Source: Amycolatopsis camponoti (GTDB taxonomy: Bacteria > Actinomycetota > Actinomycetes > Mycobacteriales > Pseudonocardiaceae). From it: DNA of 64,000 bases. Shown here piece after piece: positions 44,079-53,675 of this stretch. The DNA is taken from the NCBI RefSeq assembly GCF_902497555.1, contig NZ_CABVGP010000003.1, forward strand, positions 1,798,001 through 1,862,000. Reading direction: 5' to 3'. A program made the translations under genes and the position numbers. A model generated the notes under the pieces. The model saw nothing but the letters and a program-made list of their open reading frames with translations, made no database searches and was not told the origin of the DNA. Each line of letters opens with the position of its first letter. The first letter of the stretch is position 1.

Positions 44079-44121
44079 ATGGATAGTCAAGCTCTCCGTT
44101 ATGGGAAGTTAAGCTATCCAT
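44079..44121. promoter_or_regulatory. Inverted repeat ATGGATAG ... CTATCCAT between membrane operon and MerR gene
   Basis: Eight-base arms at 44079-44086 and 44114-44121 sit 27 nt apart in the 114-bp divergent region, with AAGCT repeated inside (44090-44094 and 44112-44116). This AT-richer segment must hold both promoters. The dyad is the best candidate for MerR binding. Confidence 0.5.
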
Positions 44122-44178
44122 ACTGAGAAGTCTTCAGGGTTGACCCGGAACCGGACCCTGGGATCGGAGTGGATGCGC

Positions 44179-44817
44179 ATGCGGATGGCCGAACTGAGCG
44201 CGGGATCGGGAGTGCCGGTCGCGACCGTCAAGTACTACCTGCGCGAAGGTCTGCTCCCGCCGGGCGAGCGCACGAGCCCCAACCAGGCCCGGTACTCCCC
44301 GGACCACGTCCAGCGGCTCCGGCTGATCAGGGCGCTCACCGAGGTCGGCGGGCTGCCGCTCGCCTCGGTCGGCGCCGTCCTCGCCGCGATCGACGGCGAC
44401 GCGACCCCGCACGAGACGATGGGCGTGGTCCAGCAGGAGCTGGCCGGCGTGCCACCGCAGGTGTCCGACGAGGCCGCCGCGTGGGCGTCCGAACTGCTCC
44501 ACGACCTGGCACTTCGCCACGGCTGGAAGTGGCACCCGACGGAGAACCGGGCGTTCGGCAACCTGATCGCCGCGCTGGCCACGGCGAAGGAGCTCGGGCA
44601 CGGGAAGCTCGCCGAGCGCCTGGACGAGTACGCCGCGCTGGCGGTACGCGTCGCCGAGCTGGACGTCGAGGTCGTGGCCGGGCTGACGTCGTTCGACAAG
44701 ATCATCGAGGCGGGGCTGGTCGCCACGGTGCTGGGCGACCGGATCTTCACGGGCCTGCGCCACCTCGCGCAGGAACACGTCTCCCGCGACGTCCTCGGCC
44801 GGACGCCCGGCAGCTAG
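44179..44817 (+). CDS. MerR-family transcriptional regulator
   Basis: A 212-aa protein. The MerR HTH (about 3-30, MAELSAGSGVPVATVKYYLREGLLPPG) is followed by the wing and a long C-terminal helical domain (about 75-212) of unknown ligand specificity, without Cys sensor residues. Three ATGs lie 6 nt apart; 44179 has the best spacing from CGGAG. It is divergent from the membrane-protein/PNP operon and is its likely regulator. Confidence 0.88.
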   Translation: MRMAELSAGSGVPVATVKYYLREGLLPPGERTSPNQARYSPDHVQRLRLIRALTEVGGLPLASVGAVLAAIDGDATPHETMGVVQQELAGVPPQVSDEAAAWASELLHDLALRHGWKWHPTENRAFGNLIAALATAKELGHGKLAERLDEYAALAVRVAELDVEVVAGLTSFDKIIEAGLVATVLGDRIFTGLRHLAQEHVSRDVLGRTPGS

Positions 44818-46577
44818 TCCGAGACCTTGAGCGTGGGCGCGACGCGGTCGAAGACGTCTTCCCGGCCCGCGCTCTCCTGCTCGACCGGCACGGTCACCGA
44901 CAGGAGCCACAGGCTGGTGCCCGCCTCGACCATCTTCATGAACGTCACGCGGGTGCCCCCGGTGCCTTCGTTCTGCGGCAGGGTGCCGGCTTCGCCGAGG
45001 CGGTAGCCCAGCGTCGCGCTCTTGTGGTCCGGCGCCGTCGACGTCTCGGAGAGCTCGAACGCGTTGTCGGGGTAGGACTGCTGCAGCCAGGTGATGTAGT
45101 CGTCGTAGCTGTCGGTCTGGTCGAAGTACTTCCCCAGCCGCTCCAGGCGCAGGGACCGGCGCCCGTCCGGCGAGACGTACTGGATGACCAGACTGAGCCC
45201 GAACTTGGTGTTGTGCGGGGCGACGAACCGCTGCCAGCCCTCCGGCACGTCGAGGTCGTACTGCCCGCCGTCGTTGTTCAGCGCGCTGCCGTTGCCGGTC
45301 TGGTGCACCAGCGTCGGCGGCGGCACCTGGGTCGGCCCGTTCGGCGTCGCCGTCGGTTCGGCCGCCGGGGGGAGCAGCGGCTGCCCGCCCACCGTCCTGG
45401 CCAGCGCGAACCCGCCGCCCGCGGCCAGCAGGAAAAGCAGGATCGCCACGGCGACGAGCACCGCGCTCGCCCGGGCGGTGCGCCGCCCGGCCGGCCGCGG
45501 CTGCGCGACGAACACCGTCGCCGGCTCGGGCGAAGGAGCCGGGGGCGCGGCCGGCGCCGGCGTGGGCGGGCGCAGGAACGGCAGCGGCCCGGGGTCGGTG
45601 GCGAGCTCGCTGCTCGACCCCTCGGCCTTCTTCTCCGCCTTGGCGGGCAGGACGGTCTTGATCACCTGGGTGTCGGTCGCGTCCGGCTGCGCGGACGTCT
45701 TCTTCCCGTCCGGGGTGCGGAACAGGTCCGGCCCGAACAGGTCGAGCGGCGTCTTCGTCTGCAGCGGGTACAGCCGGTACCGGACCTCGCGCAGGGTGAT
45801 CCGGTCGCCCGGCTCTTTCTTCATCAGCGCGGAGATGACGTCGGCGAGCGGCCCGGCCTTCGGCTTGGGCACCTTGCCGTTGACGACCTTGCCGACGGTC
45901 TCCAGCGGGTCGCCGTCGGCGTCGTACGGCGGCGCGCCCTCGACCGCGGCGAACAGCGTCGCGCCGAGGCCCCACAGGTCGGCGGCGGGGATGACCGCGC
46001 CGCCGGAGGCGACCTCCGGCGCGATGTAGGCGGGGGAGCCGAGCATGATCCCGGTGCGGGTCATGGTCGCTTCGGAGACGTTGCGCGCGATGCCGAAGTC
46101 GGTCAGCTTGATCCGGCCGTCGCTGGCGACCAGGACGTTGCCCGGCTTGACGTCGCGGTGCGTGATCCCGGCGGCGTGCGCGGCCTCCAGCGCGGACGCG
46201 ACGGCGATGCCGACCGCGGCGGCCTGCTCGACCGTCAGCGGCCCGTGGTCGCGCAGGATGTGCGCCAGGCTGCGCGAGGGCAGCAGCTCCATCACCACGA
46301 ACGGCTGGTCGTCCTCGCGGGCGACGTCGTGCAGGATGATCACGTTCGGGTGAGACAGGACGGCGATCGCGCGGGCCTCGCGCAGCGTGCGCTCCCGCAG
46401 CTCGTCGGCCTGCGAAGAGGGGATGCCCGGGGGCACCTTCATCTCCTTGACGGCCACCTGGCGGTGCAGGAACTCGTCGTAGGCCGACCAGACCGTGCCC
46501 ATCGACCCCGAGCCCAGCACCGAGCGCAGCCGGTAGCGACCGGCGACCAGTCGTGTCTCTTCGCTGGAGGGGGGCAC
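44814..46577 (-). CDS. Membrane Ser/Thr protein kinase, PknB-like
   Basis: A 587-aa Hanks-type kinase. The kinase domain (about 10-270) shows the Gly loop LGSGSMGTVW, Lys in VAVKEM, HRDVKPGN, DFGIAR and APEV. A Pro/Ala-rich juxtamembrane region leads to one membrane helix (about 375-397) and a ~190-residue extracellular domain (YDLDVPEGWQRFV..., TKFGLSLVIQYVSPDG). There are no PASTA repeats, so it is not the cell-division kinase. GTG 46577 is divergent from mutA by 96 bp. The extracellular domain could sense a wall or envelope signal. Confidence 0.93.
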   Translation of the reverse strand: MPPSSEETRLVAGRYRLRSVLGSGSMGTVWSAYDEFLHRQVAVKEMKVPPGIPSSQADELRERTLREARAIAVLSHPNVIILHDVAREDDQPFVVMELLPSRSLAHILRDHGPLTVEQAAAVGIAVASALEAAHAAGITHRDVKPGNVLVASDGRIKLTDFGIARNVSEATMTRTGIMLGSPAYIAPEVASGGAVIPAADLWGLGATLFAAVEGAPPYDADGDPLETVGKVVNGKVPKPKAGPLADVISALMKKEPGDRITLREVRYRLYPLQTKTPLDLFGPDLFRTPDGKKTSAQPDATDTQVIKTVLPAKAEKKAEGSSSELATDPGPLPFLRPPTPAPAAPPAPSPEPATVFVAQPRPAGRRTARASAVLVAVAILLFLLAAGGGFALARTVGGQPLLPPAAEPTATPNGPTQVPPPTLVHQTGNGSALNNDGGQYDLDVPEGWQRFVAPHNTKFGLSLVIQYVSPDGRRSLRLERLGKYFDQTDSYDDYITWLQQSYPDNAFELSETSTAPDHKSATLGYRLGEAGTLPQNEGTGGTRVTFMKMVEAGTSLWLLSVTVPVEQESAGREDVFDRVAPTLKVSD

Positions 46578-46673
46578 CCCCTGATTGTGTCGTACCCGAT
46601 CGACCCCTGACTGCCTAGGGGCGCGACTAGAGTCACAGGTCCGACGCGGCCCGTGCCTCTACCATCACTGGGT

Positions 46674-48509
46674 ATGACTGAAGTGGCCGGTCCGGAGTCA
46701 GTGCCGATCTCCGACCTCGACCTGGCAGCCGAGTTCCCGCAGGCGACGCGCGAGCAGTGGCAGGAGCTCGTCGCGGGGGTCCTGCGCAAGAGCGGCAGGC
46801 TGCCCGAGAATTTCGCGGGCGCCCCGGAGAGCAAGCTCGTCACGCGGACCTACGACGGCATCGAGATCCAGCCGCTGTACACGGCCGAGGACGTCCCCGG
46901 CGAGACCGGGTTCCCCGGCCTGCCGCCGTTCGTGCGCGGATCCCGGCCGGACGGGCAGATCAGCACGGGCTGGGACGTCCGCGCCCGCTTCACCGGCGAC
47001 GACGCGCGCGAGGTCAACCGCGCGATCCTCGCCGACCTCGAAGGCGGCGTGACGTCGATCTGGCTGGCCGTCCCGCCCGCGTCGATCGCCGACGCGCTCA
47101 ACGAGGTCTACGTCGACCTGGCGCCGGTGGTCCTGGACGCGGGTGCTTCGTTCGAGGCCGCCGCCGACGCGCTGTTCGAGCTGTTCGACGAGCGCGAGAT
47201 CCCGGCGAGCGAAGCCACCGCGGTGCTGGGCGCCGACCCGATCGGGCTCGCGGCGCGCAGCGGCTCGGCCGTCGAGCTGGAACCGGCCGCCGCGCTCGCC
47301 GCGCGTGTCGCCGGGAAGTACCCGAAGGTGCGCACGGTCGTCGCCGACGGCCTCCCGTTCCACGAGGCGGGCGGATCGGACGCGCAGGAGCTGGGCGCGC
47401 TCGTCGCCGCCGGCGTCACCTACCTGCGTTCCTTGACGGACGCGGGCCTCGACGTCGAAGCCGCGGCCGGGCAGCTCGAGTTCCGGCTCGCCGCCACCGC
47501 CGACCAGTTCTCCACCATCGCCAAGCTGCGCGCGGCGCGCCGCCTGTGGGCCCGCGTCGCCGAGGTGTGCGGGTTCTCCTCGCCGATGCGCCAGCACGCC
47601 GTGACGTCGCCGTCCATGCTGACCCGGCGCGACCCCTGGGTGAACATGCTGCGCACGACGGTCGCCTGCTTCGGCGCCGGCGTCGGCGGCGCGGACGCCG
47701 TCACGGTGCTGCCGTTCGACGCCGCGATCGGGCGTCCGGACGCGTTCTCCGCGCGGATCGCCCGCAACACCCACGCCGTCCTGCTGGAAGAGTCCAAGCT
47801 GGCCGGCGTGGCCGACCCGGCGGGCGGCTCCTGGTACGTCGAGAAGCTGACCGACGACCTCGCGCACGCGGCCTGGGCCGAGTTCACGGCCATCGAGGGT
47901 GCGGGCGGCCTGGTCGCCGAACTCGCTTCGGGCGCACTGGCCGGGCGGCTCGCCGAGACGTGGGAGAAGCGGTCGAAGCGGATCGCGACCCGTCGCGACC
48001 CGCTCACCGGCGTCAGCGAGTTCCCGAACCTGGCCGAGAAGCCGGTGGTCCGGACGCCGGTCGAGTCCACTGTGGAAGGTGGGCTGCCGCGGCACCGGTA
48101 CGCCGAAGGCTTCGAGGCGCTTCGCGACGCTTCGGACGCGTACCTCGCTGCGCACGGTTCACGGCCGAAGATCTTCCTCGCCACTTTGGGACCGGTCGCG
48201 GCGCACACCGCGCGCGCCGGGTTCGCCGCCAACCTGTTCCAGGCCGGCGGCCTCGAAGCCGTCAACCCGGGCGCGACCGACGACCTGCCGGGCGCGTTCC
48301 GCGAGTCCGGCGCGAAGATCGCCTGTCTCTGCGGCACCGACGACGCCTACGTCGAGCGGGCGGCGGACGTCGCCGCGTCGCTCGGAGCCGACTACGTACT
48401 ACTGGCGGGCAAGGGTACCTACGACGGTGTGGACGCCAACGTCTTCGCCGGCTGCGACGCCCTCGACGTCCTGAACGGCCTGCACGCCAAGCTGGGAGTC
48501 ACCCGATGA
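46674..48509 (+). CDS. mutA: Methylmalonyl-CoA mutase small subunit
   Basis: A 611-aa protein resembling the catalytic chain but without the cobalamin-binding DxHxxG motif, as expected for the beta subunit. [22 protein letters not shown] and the TIM-barrel segments align with MutB. ATG 46674 is 8 nt past TACCAT, so transcription may be leaderless. Its stop overlaps the mutB start (ATGA). With MutB it interconverts methylmalonyl-CoA and succinyl-CoA, linking propionate and branched-chain catabolism to the TCA cycle and to extender units for polyketides. Confidence 0.95.
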   Translation: MTEVAGPESVPISDLDLAAEFPQATREQWQELVAGVLRKSGRLPENFAGAPESKLVTRTYDGIEIQPLYTAEDVPGETGFPGLPPFVRGSRPDGQISTGWDVRARFTGDDAREVNRAILADLEGGVTSIWLAVPPASIADALNEVYVDLAPVVLDAGASFEAAADALFELFDEREIPASEATAVLGADPIGLAARSGSAVELEPAAALAARVAGKYPKVRTVVADGLPFHEAGGSDAQELGALVAAGVTYLRSLTDAGLDVEAAAGQLEFRLAATADQFSTIAKLRAARRLWARVAEVCGFSSPMRQHAVTSPSMLTRRDPWVNMLRTTVACFGAGVGGADAVTVLPFDAAIGRPDAFSARIARNTHAVLLEESKLAGVADPAGGSWYVEKLTDDLAHAAWAEFTAIEGAGGLVAELASGALAGRLAETWEKRSKRIATRRDPLTGVSEFPNLAEKPVVRTPVESTVEGGLPRHRYAEGFEALRDASDAYLAAHGSRPKIFLATLGPVAAHTARAGFAANLFQAGGLEAVNPGATDDLPGAFRESGAKIACLCGTDDAYVERAADVAASLGADYVLLAGKGTYDGVDANVFAGCDALDVLNGLHAKLGVTR

Positions 48510-50674
48510 GCATCCCGAACTTCGCCGGCCTCGACCTCGGCACGCCCGCGCCGGCCGACCGCGACGCCTGGGCGCGCGCGGTGCAGGAAGCCACCGGCAA
48601 GGGCCCGGACGCCCTGGTCTGGGAGACGCCCGAGGGCATCGGAGTCAAGCCGGTCTACACCGCCGACGACCTGTCCGATGTGGACTTCCTGGGCACGTAC
48701 CCCGGCATCGCGCCCTTCCTGCGCGGGCCGTACCCGACGATGTACGTCAACCAGCCCTGGACCATCCGCCAGTACGCCGGGTTCTCGACGGCCGAGGAGT
48801 CCAACGCCTTCTACCGGCGCAACCTCGCCGCCGGCCAGAAAGGGCTTTCGGTCGCCTTCGACCTGGCCACCCACCGCGGCTACGACTCCGACCACCCGCG
48901 CGTCTCCGGCGACGTCGGCATGGCGGGCGTCGCGATCGACTCCATCTACGACATGCGCCAGCTCTTCGACGGCATCCCCCTCGACAAGATGTCCGTGTCG
49001 ATGACGATGAACGGCGCGGTGCTGCCGGTGCTGGCGCTCTACGTCGTCGCGGCCGAGGAGCAGGGGGTGAAGCCGGAGCAGCTCGCGGGGACCATCCAGA
49101 ACGACATCCTCAAGGAGTTCATGGTCCGCAACACCTACATCTACCCGCCGCAGCCGTCGATGCGGATCATCTCCGACATCTTTTCCTTCACTTCGCAGCA
49201 CATGCCGAAGTACAACTCGATCTCCATCTCCGGCTACCACATGCAGGAAGCCGGGGCGACCGCCGACCTGGAGCTGGCGTACACGCTCGCCGACGGCGTC
49301 GAGTACCTCCGCTCCGGCGTCGACGCGGGGCTCAGCGTCGACAAGTTCGCGCCGCGACTGTCGTTCTTCTGGGCCATCGGCATGAACTTCTTCATGGAGG
49401 TCGCGAAGCTGCGCGCGGCGCGCCTGCTGTGGGCGAAGCTCGTGAAGGGCTTCGACCCTCAGAACTCGAAGTCGCTCTCGCTGCGCACGCACTCCCAGAC
49501 GTCCGGCTGGTCGCTGACCGCCCAGGACGTCTACAACAACGTCGTGCGGACCTGCGTCGAGGCGATGGCCGCGACCCAGGGGCACACGCAGTCGCTGCAC
49601 ACCAACGCCCTCGACGAAGCCCTCGCGCTGCCCACCGACTTCTCCGCGCGGATCGCCCGCAACACGCAGCTGCTGCTGCAGCAGGAATCCGGCACGACGC
49701 GCGTGATCGACCCGTGGGGCGGCAGTGCGTTCGTCGAGAAGCTGACCTACGACCTCGCGCGCAAGGCGTGGGGCCACATCAGCGAGGTCGAGCAGGCCGG
49801 CGGGATGGCCAAGGCGATCGACGCGGGCATCCCCAAGCTGCGCATCGAGGAGGCCGCGGCGCGCACCCAGGCGCGCATCGACTCCGGTCGCCAGCCGGTG
49901 ATCGGCGTGAACAAGTACCAGGTCACGAGCGACGAAGACATCGAAGTGCTCAAAGTGGACAACGCCGGCGTCCGGACGCAGCAGCTGGAGAAGCTGCGGC
50001 GCCTGCGTTCCGAGCGCGATTCCGCCGCCACCGAGGACGCGTTGCGACGGCTCACCGAGGGCGCCGGGAACGGCGGCAACCTCCTGGAGCTGGCCATCGG
50101 GGCGGCCCGCGCGAAGGCCACCGTCGGCGAGATCTCCGACGCCTTGGAGAAGCTCTGGGGCCGCCACGCCGGGCAGATCCGGACGATTTCGGGCGTCTAC
50201 CGCGAAGAGGTGGGTAAGTCGCAGAACGTCGAGAAGGCCCGTCAGCTGGTCGAGGAGTTCGCCGCGGAGGAAGGACGCCGTCCGCGCATCCTGGTCGCCA
50301 AGATGGGCCAGGACGGCCACGACCGCGGCCAGAAGGTGATCGCCACCGGCTTCGCCGACATCGGCTTCGACGTCGACGTCGGCCCGCTGTTCTCCACCCC
50401 GGCCGAGGTCGCGCGGCAGGCGATCGAGGCGGACGTGCACGTCGTCGGGGTGTCCTCATTGGCCGCCGGGCACCTCTCGCTGGTGCCCGCGCTGCGCCAT
50501 GAGCTCGCCGAGCTGGGCCGCGAGGACATCATGGTCGTCGTTGGCGGGGTCATCCCGCCGCAGGACTACCCGGCGCTGCGCGAGGCCGGCGCGGCGGCGA
50601 TCTTCGGGCCCGGCACGGTGCTCGCGGACGCGGCCATCGACCTGCTCGGCCAGCTGACGGCGCAGGAGTCCTGA
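48506..50674 (+). CDS. mutB: Methylmalonyl-CoA mutase large subunit
   Basis: A 722-aa catalytic subunit. The N-terminal CoA-binding TIM barrel has [23 protein letters not shown] (the substrate Tyr and Arg) and the C-terminal cobalamin domain has [12 protein letters not shown], the DxHxxG motif supplying the lower axial His, around residue 600. [11 protein letters not shown] is the final cobalamin loop. The length is typical. It forms a heterodimer with MutA and is followed 3 nt later by the chaperone gene meaB. Confidence 0.97.
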   Translation: MSIPNFAGLDLGTPAPADRDAWARAVQEATGKGPDALVWETPEGIGVKPVYTADDLSDVDFLGTYPGIAPFLRGPYPTMYVNQPWTIRQYAGFSTAEESNAFYRRNLAAGQKGLSVAFDLATHRGYDSDHPRVSGDVGMAGVAIDSIYDMRQLFDGIPLDKMSVSMTMNGAVLPVLALYVVAAEEQGVKPEQLAGTIQNDILKEFMVRNTYIYPPQPSMRIISDIFSFTSQHMPKYNSISISGYHMQEAGATADLELAYTLADGVEYLRSGVDAGLSVDKFAPRLSFFWAIGMNFFMEVAKLRAARLLWAKLVKGFDPQNSKSLSLRTHSQTSGWSLTAQDVYNNVVRTCVEAMAATQGHTQSLHTNALDEALALPTDFSARIARNTQLLLQQESGTTRVIDPWGGSAFVEKLTYDLARKAWGHISEVEQAGGMAKAIDAGIPKLRIEEAAARTQARIDSGRQPVIGVNKYQVTSDEDIEVLKVDNAGVRTQQLEKLRRLRSERDSAATEDALRRLTEGAGNGGNLLELAIGAARAKATVGEISDALEKLWGRHAGQIRTISGVYREEVGKSQNVEKARQLVEEFAAEEGRRPRILVAKMGQDGHDRGQKVIATGFADIGFDVDVGPLFSTPAEVARQAIEADVHVVGVSSLAAGHLSLVPALRHELAELGREDIMVVVGGVIPPQDYPALREAGAAAIFGPGTVLADAAIDLLGQLTAQES

Positions 50675-50677
50675 CCC

Positions 50678-51673
50678 TTGCCGCGCAAGATCGACGTCCC
50701 CGCGTACGCCAAGGGCGTGCTGGCGGGAGACCGCGGGACGCTGTCGAAGGCGATCACGCTGGTCGAGTCGCAGCGGGAGGACCACCGGGCGCTGGCGCAG
50801 GAGCTGCTCGTCGAGCTGCTGCCCGCTTCCGGTGGCGCGCGGCGCATCGGCATCACGGGCGTTCCCGGTGTCGGCAAGTCGACATTCATCGACCAGCTGG
50901 GCACCGACCTGACCACGGCCGGGCACCGCGTCGCCGTCCTGGCGGTCGACCCGTCGTCGACGCGCACCGGCGGGTCGATCCTCGGCGACAAGACCCGGAT
51001 GGCGCGCCTGGCGGTCGACGAACGGGCGTTCATCCGGCCGTCGCCGACGTCCGGGACGCTCGGTGGCGTCGCACGCGCGACGCGCGAGACGATCGTGCTG
51101 ATGGAAGCCGCCGGCTACGACACCGTCCTGGTCGAGACCGTCGGGGTAGGACAGTCCGAAGTGACCGTCGCGAACATGGTCGACTGCTTCCTGTTCCTGA
51201 CGCTCGCGCGCACGGGCGACCAGCTCCAGGGCATCAAGAAGGGCGTGCTGGAGCTGGCCGACGTCATCGCCGTCAACAAGGCCGACGGCGACCACGAGCG
51301 GGACGCTCGCCGCGCGGCCCGGGAGCTGTCCGGCGCGCTGCGGATGATCTACGGGCCCGAAGCGTCCTGGACGCCACCCGTGCTGACCTGCAGCGGCCTG
51401 CACAACCTGCGGCTGGACGAGGTCTGGGGCGCGATCGAGCAGCACCGCGACACGCTCACGGCGTCCGGCGAGCTCGAAGCGCGACGCCGTCAGCAGCAGG
51501 TCGACTGGACGTGGGCGATGGTTCGCGAACAGCTGCTGAGTCGCCTGGCGGCACATCCGGACGTGCGAACGGTCGTTCCCGACGTCGAACGGGCGGTGCG
51601 GGACGGTGAGCTGACGGCTACCCTCGGTGCTCAGCGGATCCTCGACGCGTTCGGTCCACCGCGTGGGGGCTGA
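50678..51673 (+). CDS. meaB: Methylmalonyl-CoA mutase-associated G-protein chaperone
   Basis: A 331-aa GTPase of the MeaB/ArgK (MMAA) family. The P-loop is GVPGVGKST, the switch regions are VDPSSTRTGGSILGDKTRM and ETVGVGQSE, and the base-recognition motif is NKAD. It protects and reloads the mutase with adenosylcobalamin. TTG 50678 is used with CAGGAG 10 nt upstream. A TTG start may lower its expression relative to mutAB. Confidence 0.95.
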   Translation: MPRKIDVPAYAKGVLAGDRGTLSKAITLVESQREDHRALAQELLVELLPASGGARRIGITGVPGVGKSTFIDQLGTDLTTAGHRVAVLAVDPSSTRTGGSILGDKTRMARLAVDERAFIRPSPTSGTLGGVARATRETIVLMEAAGYDTVLVETVGVGQSEVTVANMVDCFLFLTLARTGDQLQGIKKGVLELADVIAVNKADGDHERDARRAARELSGALRMIYGPEASWTPPVLTCSGLHNLRLDEVWGAIEQHRDTLTASGELEARRRQQQVDWTWAMVREQLLSRLAAHPDVRTVVPDVERAVRDGELTATLGAQRILDAFGPPRGG

Positions 51674-51722
51674 CGCGCCGGGCGTTCCGCGGGAGAATGC
51701 CTGGTCGTGGCGAAGGGATGAC

Positions 51723-52031
51723 ATGGCGAAACTGCGGGGTCTGGTCCTGGCCGGCGTGCTGGGCGCGGTGCTGTTCACCGCGTCTCCGGCGTCCGCCGAA
51801 CCGGTGCGTGCCCACCACACGGTGGCGGTGACGGTCGGGCACGCGTCCGCCGCGCTGGTCCCCGTGCAGGCCACTCCCAATCCGGGTCCGGTGCTCGACC
51901 CGGCCCAGACCGACAAGGCGAACACCGAAAAGACCAGGAACAAGCTGGTCGCGGGTGTGGTAGCGGTGGCGCTGCTCGGGATCGTGATCTGGGGCAGGCG
52001 GATCCGTTCGAAGAAAGCCAAGAGCTCTTGA
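51723..52031 (+). CDS. Small secreted or membrane-anchored protein
   Basis: A 102-aa protein. A signal peptide (about 1-26, cleavage after ASA) is followed by a ~45-residue extracellular stretch rich in Val, Ala and Pro, one C-terminal membrane helix (about 73-92) and a basic tail RRIRSKKAKSS. The layout resembles a sortase substrate, but no LPXTG-like motif precedes the helix. GGGATG-type SD precedes ATG 51723. No family was recognised. Confidence 0.75.
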   Translation: MAKLRGLVLAGVLGAVLFTASPASAEPVRAHHTVAVTVGHASAALVPVQATPNPGPVLDPAQTDKANTEKTRNKLVAGVVAVALLGIVIWGRRIRSKKAKSS

Positions 52032-52034
52032 GGC

Positions 52035-52051
52035 GTTCGGCTTAGCCGAAC
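52035..52051 (+). terminator. Short hairpin after the small membrane-protein gene
   Basis: GTTCGGCT-T-AGCCGAAC begins 3 nt after the stop at 52031. The stem is 7-8 bp with a very tight loop and no T-tract. It may mark the 3' end of the mut operon transcript. Confidence 0.45.
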
Positions 52052-52228
52052 TACTGCACGCCGTTCAACGCAGATCCGGTACCGGCCATCTAGGACGGCC
52101 GTTTTCGAGGCGCGCGTTGCCGCCTGCATGGTGCACGATCGTCTGCAAATGCGTACGACAGATCGATCGGCACGTTGCGTGACCCCAGCCGCTGCCCGGG
52201 TTACCCGTGTTGCGGGAGGAGGTGCGGC

Positions 52229-53530
52229 GTGACGGTGTTGGACTCACGACCGGACGTTCCAGGCGACCCCCACGGGCGCATCATCAACCCCATGGAGGGG
52301 TCCGAAGCGCTGATTTCCGAAGCCGGCGTAAGCATGGCTCCCGTGGAGGACCTTGGTGCGGGCCGTGGCCCGTTCTGGCTCGATGACTGGCTGCGCGCCA
52401 ACGCGACCGATGTGCTCGCCTGGCGCCGGCACATCCACGCGCACCCGGAGCTGTCGCGGCACGAGTTCGCGACCACGGAGCTGATCGTCACGCTGCTGCG
52501 CTCCGTCGGGCTCAAGCCGTGGGTGCTGCCCGGCGGCACCGGCGTCGTCTGCGACATCGGCAGCGGCGAACGGTGCGTGGCGTTGCGCGCGGACATGGAC
52601 GCCCTGCCGCTCACCGAAGCGACCGAGCTGCCCTACGCGTCGACCGTCGAGGGCGCGGCCCACATGTGCGGCCACGACGCCCACACGGCGATCCTGCTGG
52701 GCGCGGCCCGCGCCCTGGCCGGCGCGCCGGAGCTGCCCGGCCGCGTGCGGCTGATCTTCCAGCACGCCGAAGAGGTCATGCCCGGCGGCGCGCTGGACAT
52801 GATCGCGGCGGGCGCGCTGGACGGCGTCGAGCGGATCTACGGCCTGCACGTGGACCCGCGGCTCGAGGTCGGCCTGGTCGGGATGCGCGTCGGCGCCCTG
52901 ACGTCGGCGGCGGACCTGATCGAGCTGCGGCTGACGTCGCCGGGTGGGCACACGTCCCGTCCGCACCTGACGGCCGACCTGGTCCACGCGCTGGGCACGG
53001 TGATCACGGGGCTGCCGGCGTTGCTCTCGCGGCGCGTCGACCCGCGCTCGGGAACGGTCCTGGTCTGGGGCGCGGTCCACGCGGGCCAGGCGGCCAACGC
53101 GGTCCCCCAGGACGGCGTCCTGCGCGGCACGCTGCGCACGGCCGACCACGAGGTCTGGACGTCGCTGGAGCCGCTGGTGGCGTCGTCGGTGGAGTCCCTC
53201 CTGGCGCCGCTGGGCGTCGGCTTCTCCCTCGACTACCGCCGCGGAGTCCCGCCGGTGGTCTCGGACGCGGACTCGACGGCCCTGATGCGCGCGGGCGTCG
53301 AAGCGGCCCTGGGCGAAGGCGCGGTGGCTTCGACAGAGCAGTCATCCGGCGGCGAGGACTTCGGCTGGTACCTGGAGCACGTTCAGGGAGCGTTCGCCCG
53401 CCTGGGCGTCTGGCCCGGCGCCCCGGCCCCCCAGTCCGACATCCACCGCCCCACGTTCATCCTCGACGAGCGAGCCCTGCTCTGCGGAGTCCGAACCCTG
53501 GTCCACACCGCCCTAACCACCCTCGCCTGA
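52229..53530 (+). CDS. M20-family metallopeptidase/amidohydrolase
   Basis: A 433-aa zinc hydrolase. The metal ligands are visible in order: RADMDALPL, MCGHDAHTAIL, QHAEEVMPGG, GLHVDP and the late DIHRPTFILDE. This matches N-acyl-amino-acid or indole-acetyl-amino-acid hydrolases. Its position between the PNP/pmmB block and lpdA matches that of amiA1/amiB1 (Rv3305c/Rv3306c). GTG 52229 has GGGAGGAGG just upstream. The gene's stop is immediately followed by REP-like cluster 3. Confidence 0.92.
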   Translation: MTVLDSRPDVPGDPHGRIINPMEGSEALISEAGVSMAPVEDLGAGRGPFWLDDWLRANATDVLAWRRHIHAHPELSRHEFATTELIVTLLRSVGLKPWVLPGGTGVVCDIGSGERCVALRADMDALPLTEATELPYASTVEGAAHMCGHDAHTAILLGAARALAGAPELPGRVRLIFQHAEEVMPGGALDMIAAGALDGVERIYGLHVDPRLEVGLVGMRVGALTSAADLIELRLTSPGGHTSRPHLTADLVHALGTVITGLPALLSRRVDPRSGTVLVWGAVHAGQAANAVPQDGVLRGTLRTADHEVWTSLEPLVASSVESLLAPLGVGFSLDYRRGVPPVVSDADSTALMRAGVEAALGEGAVASTEQSSGGEDFGWYLEHVQGAFARLGVWPGAPAPQSDIHRPTFILDERALLCGVRTLVHTALTTLA

Positions 53531-53580
53531 GATGCCCCTCCAATCACGCGTGATGCCCGTCCAGACACGCGTGATGCCTC
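53531..53580. repeat. REP-like repeat cluster 3
   Basis: Two units in the reverse orientation (GATGCCCCTCCAATCACGCGTG and GATGCCCGTCCAGACACGCGTG), then a partial GATGCCTC. The cluster starts one base after the M20 stop, again at a 3' end. Confidence 0.8.
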
Positions 53581-53593
53581 TTTCCGCACGGAG

Positions 53594-53622
53594 TTATCCA
53601 CAGGTATAGCGAGTTGTCCACA
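53594..53622 (+). promoter_or_regulatory. Two tandem DnaA boxes
   Basis: TTATCCACA (53594-53602) is the consensus DnaA box, and TTGTCCACA (53614-53622) is the form favoured in high-GC actinobacteria. They are in the same orientation with starts 20 bp apart, about two helical turns, upstream of the DUF559 gene. No dnaA or dnaN is near, so this is not oriC. It could be a DnaA titration site or DnaA-linked control of the DUF559 gene. Confidence 0.65.
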
Positions 53623-53629
53623 GATCACG

Positions 53630-53667
53630 GAATCGGCTCTTCCCTTCGTCGAGGGAAGGGCCGATTC
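53630..53667. terminator. 16-bp hairpin upstream of the DUF559 gene
   Basis: GAATCGGCTCTTCCCT (53630-53645) pairs with AGGGAAGGGCCGATTC (53652-53667), one G-U, loop TCGTCG. It ends 8 nt before ATG 53676. It may terminate the M20 transcript or, as part of the leader, hide the start region of the DUF559 gene, which has no SD. Confidence 0.55.
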
Positions 53668-53675
53668 TCGATTAC

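Noticed and set aside
44079..44121. A classical 19-bp-spacer MerR promoter like that at 23323
   Set aside because: No convincing -35/-10 pair with 19-20 bp spacing could be fitted around the dyad, so only the inverted repeat is reported.
46757..50674. A 1305-codon open frame crossing the mutA region and continuing as mutB
   Set aside because: Its first ~580 codons are the Arg-rich shadow frame of mutA. Only the part from 48506 is real and it is annotated as mutB.
53594..53622. Replication origin
   Set aside because: Only two DnaA boxes, no AT-rich unwinding region and no dnaA, dnaN or gyrB nearby.
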